DNA from: Pseudomonas sp. G34
Lineage (GTDB): Bacteria; Pseudomonadota; Gammaproteobacteria; Pseudomonadales; Pseudomonadaceae
Length of the DNA stretch: 64,000 nt
Assembly (NCBI RefSeq): GCF_031119625.1
Contig: NZ_JAVHZV010000009.1
Span: forward strand, 472,681 to 536,680
Reading direction: 5' to 3'
Shown in pieces: positions 26,115-33,505 of the stretch; position 1 is the stretch's first letter, and each line of letters begins with the position of its first letter. A program made the position numbers and the translations under genes. The notes beneath the pieces were generated by a model. That model was not told the DNA's origin, made no database searches, and worked only from the letters and a program-made list of their open reading frames with translations.

Positions 26115-27461
26115 ATGTCGCAATTGCTTGGCATGGCGCTGGGGCCCTTGCTCGGTTTGTTCATCATCAGTATCGGCAACGGCTTCATCTCCTCGCTGAC
26201 CACGCTGCGCCTGGATGCGGCGGGGGTATCGGCGACGGTGATCGGTATCGTCTCGGCATCCTATTTCATCGGCCTGACCCTGGGCGCGCTGTTCAACGAC
26301 CGGCTGATCCTGCGCATCGGGCATATCCGCGCCTACAGCAGCTTCGCCTCGCTGACGGCGGTGAGCGTATTGCTGCAGGGGCTGTTCTTCGATCCCTGGG
26401 CCTGGTTCGTCTTTCGGCTAGTCGCCGGCTGGTCGATTCTGGGCGTGTTTCTGGTGGTGGAGAGCTGGATGCTCCTGGCCGGCGACCAGAAGGTGCGCGG
26501 GCGCCTGCTGGCGCTGTACATGATGGCGCTGTATGGCTCCGGCATGCTCGGCCAGTTGCAGCTGGGCGCCATCGATGCCTGGGGCGAGACCGCGCCCTTT
26601 ATGGTGGCTGGGCTGCTGGCATCCTTGTCGGTGCTGCCGATGGGCATCATTCCGCGGGTCACACCGCTGGTCGAGAAGGTCGAGCCGTTGCTGCCGCAGC
26701 AACTGATCCGCATGACGCCGACCGGGGTGATCGGCTGCTTCGGCTCGGGAATCGCGATTGCCGCGGTGTATTCGCTGCTGCCGCTGTACCTGCAGCGGGT
26801 GGGCATGAGCGTCAGCGAGGTCGGGCAGATGATGGCCAGCGTGATCCTCGGCGCCATGCTGCTGCAGTATCCGGTCGGGCGCTGGTCCGATCAGCATGAT
26901 CGGCAGAGCGTGCTGATCGTGCTCAGCCTGTTCTGCCTGCTGATTTCTCTGGCGATCATGATTCTGCCGTCCTCCCCCGTGTTGCTGATGGTGTTGCTGT
27001 TCCTGCTCGGTGGTGGGGTGTTTGCCGTCTACCCGGTGGCGGTCAGCCATGCGGCGGACCGCGCGCCGGCCGGAGCCCTGGTGCGCATGGTGCAGGGGCT
27101 GCTGCTGATCAACTCGCTGGGCTCGGCGATCAGCCCGCTGATGATCTCCCCGCTGATGGAGCACGATGGTGACGCCGGGCTGTTCCTGGCCTTCAGCCTG
27201 CTCAATGGCTGCCTGGTGCTGCTGTTCTTCTGGCGCCGCAAGCTGCGCCCCGCGCCGCAGCCTGTGGCACCATTCGAGCCGGCGACGCCGGCCTCGATGG
27301 TCGGCGCGGAGCTGCGGGTGACCGAGGACCTGCTGCAGGGTGCGCTGGAGCACGAGCGCCAGGAAGACCTCTCCGATGTGGTGCCGGGCGTCGAGGTTGC
27401 CGAGCCGGTGGGCGATGTGATCATGGACGCCCGGCAGCGCGAAGGCGGGCTGCAGGCCTGA
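26115..27461 (+). CDS. MFS transporter (YcaD-like)
   Basis: This 448-residue protein has about 12 hydrophobic segments. It resembles the YcaD/UMF subfamily: FIISIGNGFISSLTTLRLDAAG at the N-terminus, GRLLALYMMALYGSG between helices 4 and 5, and GRWSDQHDRQ in the loop after helix 8. The last ~60 residues form a charged cytoplasmic tail. The start ATG 26115 is preceded by GAGG. Substrate unknown. The related MFS protein encoded at 35851-37140 has the same loop motif (GRFSDNHDRR). Confidence 0.88.
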   Translation: MSQLLGMALGPLLGLFIISIGNGFISSLTTLRLDAAGVSATVIGIVSASYFIGLTLGALFNDRLILRIGHIRAYSSFASLTAVSVLLQGLFFDPWAWFVFRLVAGWSILGVFLVVESWMLLAGDQKVRGRLLALYMMALYGSGMLGQLQLGAIDAWGETAPFMVAGLLASLSVLPMGIIPRVTPLVEKVEPLLPQQLIRMTPTGVIGCFGSGIAIAAVYSLLPLYLQRVGMSVSEVGQMMASVILGAMLLQYPVGRWSDQHDRQSVLIVLSLFCLLISLAIMILPSSPVLLMVLLFLLGGGVFAVYPVAVSHAADRAPAGALVRMVQGLLLINSLGSAISPLMISPLMEHDGDAGLFLAFSLLNGCLVLLFFWRRKLRPAPQPVAPFEPATPASMVGAELRVTEDLLQGALEHERQEDLSDVVPGVEVAEPVGDVIMDARQREGGLQA

Positions 27462-27486
27462 ACTGACCAATAAGGGAAGGGCGGCT

Positions 27487-28611
27487 ATGAGGTGGGACAT
27501 TTTCTGCTGCGTCGTCGACAACTATGGCGACATCGGCGTCACCTGGCGCCTGGCGCGGCAACTGGTGGCCGAGCAGGGCGCCACGGTGCGCCTGTGGGTC
27601 GATGACCTGGCGGCGCTGGCGCGTATCTGCCCGCAGGCCGATGCCGGGGCGAGCTGCCAGCGATTGAGTGGGGTCGAGGTACGCCGCTGGGTGCCGGCCT
27701 GGCAGGCGGTCGAGCCGGCCGATGTGGTGATCGAGGCCTTTGCCTGCGAGTTGCCTGATGACTATGTGGCGGCGATGTCGGCGCGCGCGAGGCCGGTGCT
27801 CTGGCTGAATCTGGAATACCTGAGCGCCGAGAGCTGGGTCGAGGGCTGCCACGGCCTGCCGTCGATGCAGGGCAACGGCCTGCAGAAGTTCTTCTTCTTT
27901 CCCGGCTTTACCACCGGCACCGGCGGGCTGCTGCGTGAGCGTGAGCTGCTCGCCGCGCGGGACAGGCTGCAGGCCGATGCCAATGCCCGCGCAGGGTTTC
28001 TCGCCTCGCTGGGCATCACGCCGGCCGCCAATACCCGCCTGGTTTCCCTGTTCGCCTACGAGAACGCCGCGCTGGCAGGCTGGCTGGATGCCTTGGCCGC
28101 TGATGACACGCCCACCCACCTGCTGGTGCCGGAAGGTCGGATTCTCGGCGATTTGCAGCGTTGGGCGGGGCAGTCGCTCGAGGCCGGCACGCTGCTGCGG
28201 CGCGGCGCGCTGAACGTTCAGGTGCTGCCGTTCATGCAGCAGGATCAGTACGACGCGCTGCTCTGGTGCTGCGACCTCAACCTGGTGCGCGGTGAGGATT
28301 CCTTCGTGCGCGCGCAGTGGGCCGGTCGACCGCTGGTCTGGCACATCTATGCGCAGCAGGACGACGCCCACCTGGAAAAACTCGATGCCTTCATGGCCCT
28401 CTATTGCCAGGGGCTTTCAGGCGAGGCGCAGGCCGCGTTGCGCGCCGTTTGGCATGCCTGGAACGCGGGGCAGGCGATGGCGCCGGCCTGGGCGGCCTGG
28501 CGGCAACAGGCCATTGAGCTGGCCAGCCATGCCCGCGAATGGGCCAGGCGCCAGGCGGTACGTGCAGATCTTGCCGCGGCGCTGGTGCAGTTTTACCGAA
28601 ATTGGCTATGA
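27487..28611 (+). CDS. earP: EF-P arginine rhamnosyltransferase EarP
   Basis: This 374-residue GT-B glycosyltransferase transfers rhamnose from dTDP-beta-L-rhamnose to Arg32 of elongation factor P, relieving ribosome stalling at polyproline. The family hallmark DNYGDIG is at residues 11-17, and RGEDSFVRAQWAGRPLVWHIY near 265-285 matches the nucleotide-sugar region. It lies immediately upstream of efp (46-base gap), the diagnostic neighbourhood. It follows the MFS gene by 25 bases and may share its transcript. Confidence 0.95.
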   Translation: MRWDIFCCVVDNYGDIGVTWRLARQLVAEQGATVRLWVDDLAALARICPQADAGASCQRLSGVEVRRWVPAWQAVEPADVVIEAFACELPDDYVAAMSARARPVLWLNLEYLSAESWVEGCHGLPSMQGNGLQKFFFFPGFTTGTGGLLRERELLAARDRLQADANARAGFLASLGITPAANTRLVSLFAYENAALAGWLDALAADDTPTHLLVPEGRILGDLQRWAGQSLEAGTLLRRGALNVQVLPFMQQDQYDALLWCCDLNLVRGEDSFVRAQWAGRPLVWHIYAQQDDAHLEKLDAFMALYCQGLSGEAQAALRAVWHAWNAGQAMAPAWAAWRQQAIELASHAREWARRQAVRADLAAALVQFYRNWL

Positions 28612-28657
28612 TACGCGGCCTCGAATTTTGTAAATCCATTCAGATCCGGATATTCGT

Positions 28658-29230
28658 ATGAAAACCGCACAAGAAATGAAGCCTAACAGCGTGGCCCTGA
28701 TCGATGGCCAGCCATGGCTGATCCAAAAGGCCGAGTTCACCAAGTCCGGTCGTAACAGCGCCATCGTCAAGATGAAGCTGAAGAACCTGATGAACGGCTC
28801 GAAGACTGAAACCGTCTACAAGGCCGACGACAAGATGGAGCCGGTCATCCTTGAGCGCAAGGAAGTGAACCTGTCCTACATCAGCGGCGACGACTACGTG
28901 TTCATGGATCCGGAATACAACTCCTACGAGCTGCGTGCCGAAGACCTGGAAAGCGTTCTGCCGTTCATCGAAGAAGGCATGAACGACGTCTGCGAAGCGG
29001 TGTTCTTCGAAGGCAAGGTGATCTCCGTCGACCTGCCGACCACCATCGTGCGTCAGCTGGCCTACACCGAAGGTTCCGCCCGTGGCGACACCTCCGGCAA
29101 GGTGATGAAGCCTGCCAAACTGAACAACGGTACCGAAGTGAAAGTGGCTGATTTCTGCGAAATCGGTGACTGGATCGAGATCGACACCCGCACTGGCGAG
29201 TACAAGTCCCGCGCCAAGGCGCCGGTCTGA
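28658..29230 (+). CDS. efp: Elongation factor P
   Basis: This 190-residue translation factor binds between the ribosomal P and E sites to rescue polyproline stalls. The loop tip is SGRNSA with Arg at residue 32, the acceptor for EarP rhamnosylation rather than the Lys of the EpmA/EpmB pathway. The C-terminal OB domain ends [15 protein letters not shown], the EF-P signature. A strong terminator follows. Confidence 0.98.
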   Translation: MKTAQEMKPNSVALIDGQPWLIQKAEFTKSGRNSAIVKMKLKNLMNGSKTETVYKADDKMEPVILERKEVNLSYISGDDYVFMDPEYNSYELRAEDLESVLPFIEEGMNDVCEAVFFEGKVISVDLPTTIVRQLAYTEGSARGDTSGKVMKPAKLNNGTEVKVADFCEIGDWIEIDTRTGEYKSRAKAPV

Positions 29231-29250
29231 TCGTCAGGCTTGCGATGTGA

Positions 29251-29279
29251 AAAACCCGGCCTATGCGCCGGGTTTTTTA
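29251..29279 (+). terminator. Rho-independent terminator after efp
   Basis: CCCGGC/GCCGGG stem with a CTATGC loop, preceded by A-run and followed by TTTTTT. It may act in both directions, since the gene ending on the other strand is only about 30 bases away. Confidence 0.9.
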
Positions 29280-29309
29280 TGCCCGTGATTCCAGGGCGCG
29301 GGGCGGGGG

Positions 29310-29867
29310 TCACTCGTCACGGCCATCCATCATGGTGCGTTTGAGCAGCACGTAGACCGCGCCAGTGCCACCATGCTTGGCGATGCACGAGGCGAAGCCC
29401 AGCACCTGCGGATGCTGACGCAGCCAGGTGTTCACATGGCTCTTGATCATCGGTTTGCGGCCGTCGGTGCGTACCGCCTTGCCGTGGGTGATGCGCACGC
29501 AGCGAACTTCCAGCTTGGTGGCCTCGGCGAGAAATTCCCAGAGGGTGTCGCGAGCCTTCTCCACGTTCATGCCGTGCAGATCCAGGCTGCCGTCGAAGGG
29601 GATCTGGCCGAGTTTGAGCTTGCGCATCTGGCCGTCCTGCACGCCATTGCCGACCCAGTACAGGGCATCTTCAGCGCCAACGTCGATGACGAACTGGTCG
29701 GACAGGCCGTCGACCTTGATGGTGTCGGTGCGCAGTGTCGCGGCCTGGCGCAGGGTGGCCAGGCGAACGCGGTCGCTCTTTGGCTTGCCGGTGTCGGCGC
29801 GATCGTGCTTGATCGGCTTCACGCCTTGCAGCTGGGCTTTGAACAGGGAAAGGTCGTCGTCTTGCAT
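29310..29867 (-). CDS. Smr (MutS2-like) domain protein
   Basis: This 185-residue protein has a C-terminal Smr domain: LDLHGMNVEKARDTLWEFL, VRITHGKAVRTDGRKPMIKSHVNTWL and a late HGGTGAVYVLLKR. It resembles E. coli SmrB/YfcN, an endonuclease that cleaves mRNA between collided ribosomes; SmrA-type DNA nicking is the alternative. LDLHG and the HGxG-like motif are both present. The start ATG at 29867 has GGAGG; a frame extension to 30014 lacks support. Confidence 0.9.
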   Translation of the reverse strand: MQDDDLSLFKAQLQGVKPIKHDRADTGKPKSDRVRLATLRQAATLRTDTIKVDGLSDQFVIDVGAEDALYWVGNGVQDGQMRKLKLGQIPFDGSLDLHGMNVEKARDTLWEFLAEATKLEVRCVRITHGKAVRTDGRKPMIKSHVNTWLRQHPQVLGFASCIAKHGGTGAVYVLLKRTMMDGRDE

Positions 29868-29914
29868 GGGGGCCTCCGCAGGGGCACCCAGTTTACCAAG
29901 CAGCGCTGGGCCGG

Positions 29915-30238
29915 TCAGTCGCGTTTCTTCATCAGGTGCGGCGACATGGCCAGGTCGGCCTTGCGCTGACGCATGCGCCGGCGCGACTTGCGCCAGCCCA
30001 CCACGCCGCCCCAAAACAGCAGCAGCCCGAACACCAGCAGCACGCTGGCATCGGTGGTCGAGTCGTTGAGGCTACCCAGCGCCGGTGGGCGACCGAGCAG
30101 GGTTGCCGCGCCCGCCATCAGCAGCAGGATGCCGAACACCGCAACCAGCGCCGTCAGGTAAGCGGCAAAGCGGAACCGCCAGTTGCCCGGGCGTCTCGGG
30201 CGCAGGTGGCTGGCATTGAAACCGTCTGTTTGTTTCAT
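29915..30238 (-). CDS. Small two-helix membrane protein, function unknown
   Basis: This 107-residue protein has hydrophobic segments at about 27-47 and 66-82 and very basic flanks, including WRKSRRRMRQRKAD near the C-terminus. It lies upstream of the Smr gene on the same strand, 47 bases away. The composition suggests a real membrane protein, but no family was recognised. Confidence 0.65.
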   Translation of the reverse strand: MKQTDGFNASHLRPRRPGNWRFRFAAYLTALVAVFGILLLMAGAATLLGRPPALGSLNDSTTDASVLLVFGLLLFWGGVVGWRKSRRRMRQRKADLAMSPHLMKKRD

Positions 30239-30331
30239 GCGCTAATTCCTTGAGGGATCTTCTCGCTATGACTGGCAGTGTAGTAGCGGGTTCAAACAAC
30301 GCGGCGCAGTAGAACGAGTTCTTAGAGCCTC

Positions 30332-30931
30332 CTACAGCAGGGCGTTGGCATCTGGCACCCAGGCGGCAAAGTTGTCGGCCAGGGCGATCATTTCCACGCG
30401 GTGCATCTCGGCGGCACTGATCACCTTGCCGTCGGGGGTCGGCAGGTCGCGGGTGGCGCAGGCGGCATCGACCACCGTGCAGCGGTAACCGTAATCCTTG
30501 GTGGCGCGGATGGTGGTGCTGATGCTCGAGTGGGTCATGAAGCCACACACGATCAGGTCCAGATGGCCGAGCGACTGCAGCTTCTCGTGCAGCTCGGTGC
30601 CGGAGAAGGCGTTCGGCATGCGCTTCTCGACGACGATTTCGCCGGGCAGTGGCGCCACTTCCGGCAGGTGAGCGCCACGCGGGCCGCGCGGATCGAGCAG
30701 GCCGCCGGGAATCCCCAGGTGCTTGATGTGCACGATGGCGCCACCCTGGGCGCGCACGGCGTCCAGCAGTTTGGCGATCTCCACCAGGGCAGCGTCGAGG
30801 CCGGGCAGTTGCACCACGCCGCTGCGGTACTCTTCCTGGGCATCGATGACCAGCAGGGTCGCATTGCTCAGGTTGGCGGGGGCGTGGCCACGGCCAGTGA
30901 GCTGATAGAACGTTTGCGGGTGGGACGACAT
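30332..30931 (-). CDS. Isochorismatase-fold hydrolase with Ser at the usual Cys position
   Basis: This 199-residue protein has the cysteine-hydrolase (isochorismatase-like) fold: LLVIDAQEEY with the catalytic Asp, VVEKRMPNAFSGTELHEKL with the Lys, and VCGFMTHSSISTTIRA, where the family nucleophile Cys (GxMTHxCV) is replaced by Ser. The nearby Cys two residues before the Gly is not at the normal position. The start follows AAGGAG. It could be a true hydrolase using Ser, or an isochorismatase-like enzyme that needs no Cys. Substrate unknown. Confidence 0.85.
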   Translation of the reverse strand: MSSHPQTFYQLTGRGHAPANLSNATLLVIDAQEEYRSGVVQLPGLDAALVEIAKLLDAVRAQGGAIVHIKHLGIPGGLLDPRGPRGAHLPEVAPLPGEIVVEKRMPNAFSGTELHEKLQSLGHLDLIVCGFMTHSSISTTIRATKDYGYRCTVVDAACATRDLPTPDGKVISAAEMHRVEMIALADNFAAWVPDANALL

Positions 30932-31146
30932 GTACGACTCCTTGCTGGCGCGGTTAACGGGGCATATTGTCCGCCTCTATGACGCCGCTGTGAACCTCTG
31001 TGTTGGTGGTATTGCAGCGCTCAGGCCCGGTGATGCGAGCAGAATCGTTTCAGCTCGCGATTGCAGGTATCAGGGCAATCCCGCTGGCGGCGCTGGAATG
31101 CCACGGCCGGCCTGCTAGACTAACGCTTTTTGCCCGGAGCCATGCT

Positions 31147-32073
31147 GTGACCGATGCTTGCCCAGCCCTGAATACCCGCCTGCGCACCTTGCGTGATTAC
31201 ATTCGTTGGGCGGTGAGCCGTTTTCAGGGCGAAGAACTGTTCTTCGGGCACGGCACCGACAACGCCTGGGACGAAGCCCGGCAACTGGTACTCGGCGCCT
31301 TGCATCTGCCTTGGGAAATCGCCGACAGCTACCTCGATTGCCGCCTCGAGGACGATGAGCACCTGCACCTGCAGGCGTTGCTCAAGCGCCGTATCGAGGA
31401 GCGCGTACCGACCGCCTACCTGCTCGGCGAAGCCTGGTTCTGCGGCTTGCCGTTCATCGTCGACGAGCGCGTGCTGGTACCTCGTTCACCGATCGCCGAG
31501 TTGATCGAGCAGCGCTTCAGCCCCTGGCTGGCCAGCGAACCGGCGCGGATTCTCGACCTGTGTACCGGCTCGGGTTGCATCGGTATCGCCTGTGCCTACG
31601 AGTTTCTCGACGCCGAAGTGGTGCTTGGCGACCTGTCCTACGAGGCGCTGGAGGTGGCCAACCGCAATATCGAGCGCCATGGCCTCGAGGAGCGCGTGTA
31701 CACCGTGCAGGGCGATGGGTTTGCCGGGCTGCCGGGCCAGCGCTTCGACCTGATCGTGTCCAACCCGCCCTATGTGGATGCCGAGGATTTCGCCGACATG
31801 CCGGCCGAGTACCAGCACGAACCGGAAATGGGCCTGGCCTGCGGCGACGATGGGCTGGACCTGGTACGGCGGATGCTCGCCGAAGCGGCCGATCACCTGA
31901 CCGACAAGGGCCTGCTGATCGTCGAGGTCGGCAACAGCCAGGTGCATGTCGAGGCGTTGTACCCCGAGGTGGATTTCGCCTGGCTGGACTTTGCCCGTGG
32001 CGGCCATGGCGTGTTCATGCTGTCGGCCGAACAGTGCCGCGAGCACCAGGCGCTGTTTCGCGAGCGCTGCTGA
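31147..32073 (+). CDS. prmB: Ribosomal protein uL3 N5-glutamine methyltransferase PrmB
   Basis: This 308-residue SAM-dependent methyltransferase has [17 protein letters not shown] (SAM binding) and the catalytic [22 protein letters not shown]. The NPPY plus the following segment is typical of PrmB, which methylates a Gln of ribosomal protein L3. The start is GTG 31147, eight bases after GGAG. The ATG just upstream is out of frame and stops at once. Confidence 0.95.
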   Translation: MTDACPALNTRLRTLRDYIRWAVSRFQGEELFFGHGTDNAWDEARQLVLGALHLPWEIADSYLDCRLEDDEHLHLQALLKRRIEERVPTAYLLGEAWFCGLPFIVDERVLVPRSPIAELIEQRFSPWLASEPARILDLCTGSGCIGIACAYEFLDAEVVLGDLSYEALEVANRNIERHGLEERVYTVQGDGFAGLPGQRFDLIVSNPPYVDAEDFADMPAEYQHEPEMGLACGDDGLDLVRRMLAEAADHLTDKGLLIVEVGNSQVHVEALYPEVDFAWLDFARGGHGVFMLSAEQCREHQALFRERC

Positions 32074-32173
32074 GTCGATATTTACGATCTGTTAGCTTGA
32101 AGCATGGGGCACCTCGCAGGCCGCTATGTGGCGCAAGCGGCCAGTCGCCCCCGTTAGGGTGGCTGGTGATTAT

Positions 32174-32234
32174 CTGTGGGAGCGGGCCATGCCCGCGAAA
32201 AATCACGGGCATGGACTGGGCGTCCCCGCCCGTA
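32174..32234. repeat. REP-like palindromic element
   Basis: Starts CTGTGGGAGCGGGC, has the inverted GGGCATGCCCGCG-type core seen in Pseudomonas REPs, then GGGCATGGACTGGGCGTCCC, a segment shared with 33439-33482. Confidence 0.65.
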
Positions 32235-32295
32235 CCGACATGAGTCCGCCAGCATTACCGAGTTGTTTATGTGCTCGGTTCCGCTCTGACGAGCG

Positions 32296-32326
32296 GGTTC
32301 CTTTTGGCATTGCCCCAAAAGGAACC
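32296..32326. repeat. Perfect 12-bp inverted repeat, 7-base loop
   Basis: GGTTCCTTTTGG and CCAAAAGGAACC enclose CATTGCC. No T-run follows on the + strand (AAAAGG instead), so it is not a simple terminator for prmB. It could be a structured RNA element or a mobile-repeat end. Confidence 0.7.
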
Positions 32327-32574
32327 AAAAGGTCTAGCCCCGACATCCGGCCCCAGCTGCGCTGGGATTCCCTCATTACATCGTCGTTCCGGGGGCCGGC
32401 CTGGAAGGGCCATCCATGGCCCATCAGGCCTCTCGCCGCATCCATGCGGCTCGTCCCCCTGCACAACGATTCCATTCGGCCTCCTGAAGGGGCGATTGGT
32501 GTCGCCTGTTATTACCGTGCAGAAGAAACATCAAAAAGCCAAGGCGGCGAACGACCGCTTCTGCCTTGCTGCGT

Positions 32575-33339
32575 TCAGGCCTCGCGGCCGCCGCGGCGCA
32601 GCAGGTAGCTGTCCATGATCCAGCCGTTGGCCGCGCGCGCGGCAGCGCGGGTCGTGGCGATCTGATCGGCCACCTCGGCCAGCTTGCCGGCGATCAGGAT
32701 CTCGTCCGCCGTGCCGACATAAGCGCCCCAGTAGATGTGCAGGTCTTCGTCGATCACATGGCGATAGCTGTCCTGGGCATCGAGCATCACCACCACGCTG
32801 TCCACTCCCTGGGGCCAGCCTTCGCGCAGGCGGCGGCCGGTGGTGATCTGCACGGCGCGGCCGATCTGGTTCAGGGGTATGCGGTGGCGCGCGGTAAGTG
32901 CCTGCACGCTGGTGATACCGGGGATCACCTCATAGTCGAGGGGCATGCCTGCGGCGATCACGCCGTCGAGAATGCGCAGGGTGCTGTCGTACAGCGACGG
33001 GTCACCCCAGACCAGAAAGGCGCCGGTTTCGCCGTCCTGCAATTGGCCGATCAGTTGCTCGAAGACTGCCTGCTTGTCGCGGTTGAGGCTGTCGATGCTG
33101 GCGTCGTAGTCCGCTACATCGCGCTGGCGCTCCGGGTTGGTCGCTTCGAGGATGCGGTAGTGGCGACCCGCTTCGATATAGCGATCGAGGATCAGGTGGC
33201 GCAGGGCGATCAGTTTGTCCTTGGCTTCCCCCTTGTCGAGGATGAAGAACACGTCGGCGCGATTGAGGGCCTTGATCGCTTGCGTGGTGAGGTAGTCGGG
33301 GTCACCGGCGCCGATGCCGATGATCAGGATGTCTTTCAT
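32575..33339 (-). CDS. cobF: Precorrin-6A synthase (deacetylating) CobF
   Basis: This 254-residue tetrapyrrole methylase starts MKDILIIGIGAGDPDYLT (SAM-binding GxGxGD) and has VWGDPSLYDSTLRIL and VIPGITSVQAL, typical of the CobF branch of the SAM corrin methyltransferases. It methylates C-1 of precorrin-5 with loss of acetate in the aerobic cobalamin route. No other cob gene is in the window. Confidence 0.92.
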   Translation of the reverse strand: MKDILIIGIGAGDPDYLTTQAIKALNRADVFFILDKGEAKDKLIALRHLILDRYIEAGRHYRILEATNPERQRDVADYDASIDSLNRDKQAVFEQLIGQLQDGETGAFLVWGDPSLYDSTLRILDGVIAAGMPLDYEVIPGITSVQALTARHRIPLNQIGRAVQITTGRRLREGWPQGVDSVVVMLDAQDSYRHVIDEDLHIYWGAYVGTADEILIAGKLAEVADQIATTRAAARAANGWIMDSYLLRRGGREA

Positions 33340-33438
33340 GCTGCGTGTCTCGTTCTTGCGATGGCGCGCAGCATATCAGGTGCTGGTTGTTGGCTGCCTC
33401 GCAGAGCAAGGGTTCGCGATCTCTCACTGGAACAGCGT

Positions 33439-33482
33439 TTGTGGGAGCGGGCATGGACTGGGCGTCCCCGCACGCTCCCACG
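33439..33482. repeat. REP-like palindrome downstream of the GT20 gene
   Basis: TGTGGGAGCGGGC...GCACGCTCCCACG forms an imperfect hairpin. Its interior GGGCATGGACTGGGCGTCCC also occurs in the element at 32174-32234. Confidence 0.65.
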
Positions 33483-33505
33483 TATGCACTCCGTTCGGCC
33501 TAGGG

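Larger units (their letters stand above)
32074..32574. other. Gene-free segment between prmB and cobF with REP-like and hairpin sequences
   Basis: About 500 bases. Both strands carry short open frames, but their composition tracks palindromes rather than protein. It holds a REP-like element (32174-32234), a perfect 12-bp hairpin (32296-32326) and smaller palindromes such as CCGCATCCATGCGG. The pattern resembles an intergenic sequence I recall as repeated in Pseudomonas genomes, often annotated as spurious small proteins. Confidence 0.6.

Noticed and set aside
25826..26899. Open frame starting inside tRNA-Ser and running into the MFS gene
   Set aside because: It covers the tRNA and its terminator; translation is arginine/alanine-rich noise in the wrong frame of the MFS gene.
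32126..32618. Small open frames on both strands between prmB and cobF
   Set aside because: They follow palindromic repeat sequence, lack ribosome sites and resemble commonly mis-annotated repeat-derived proteins.
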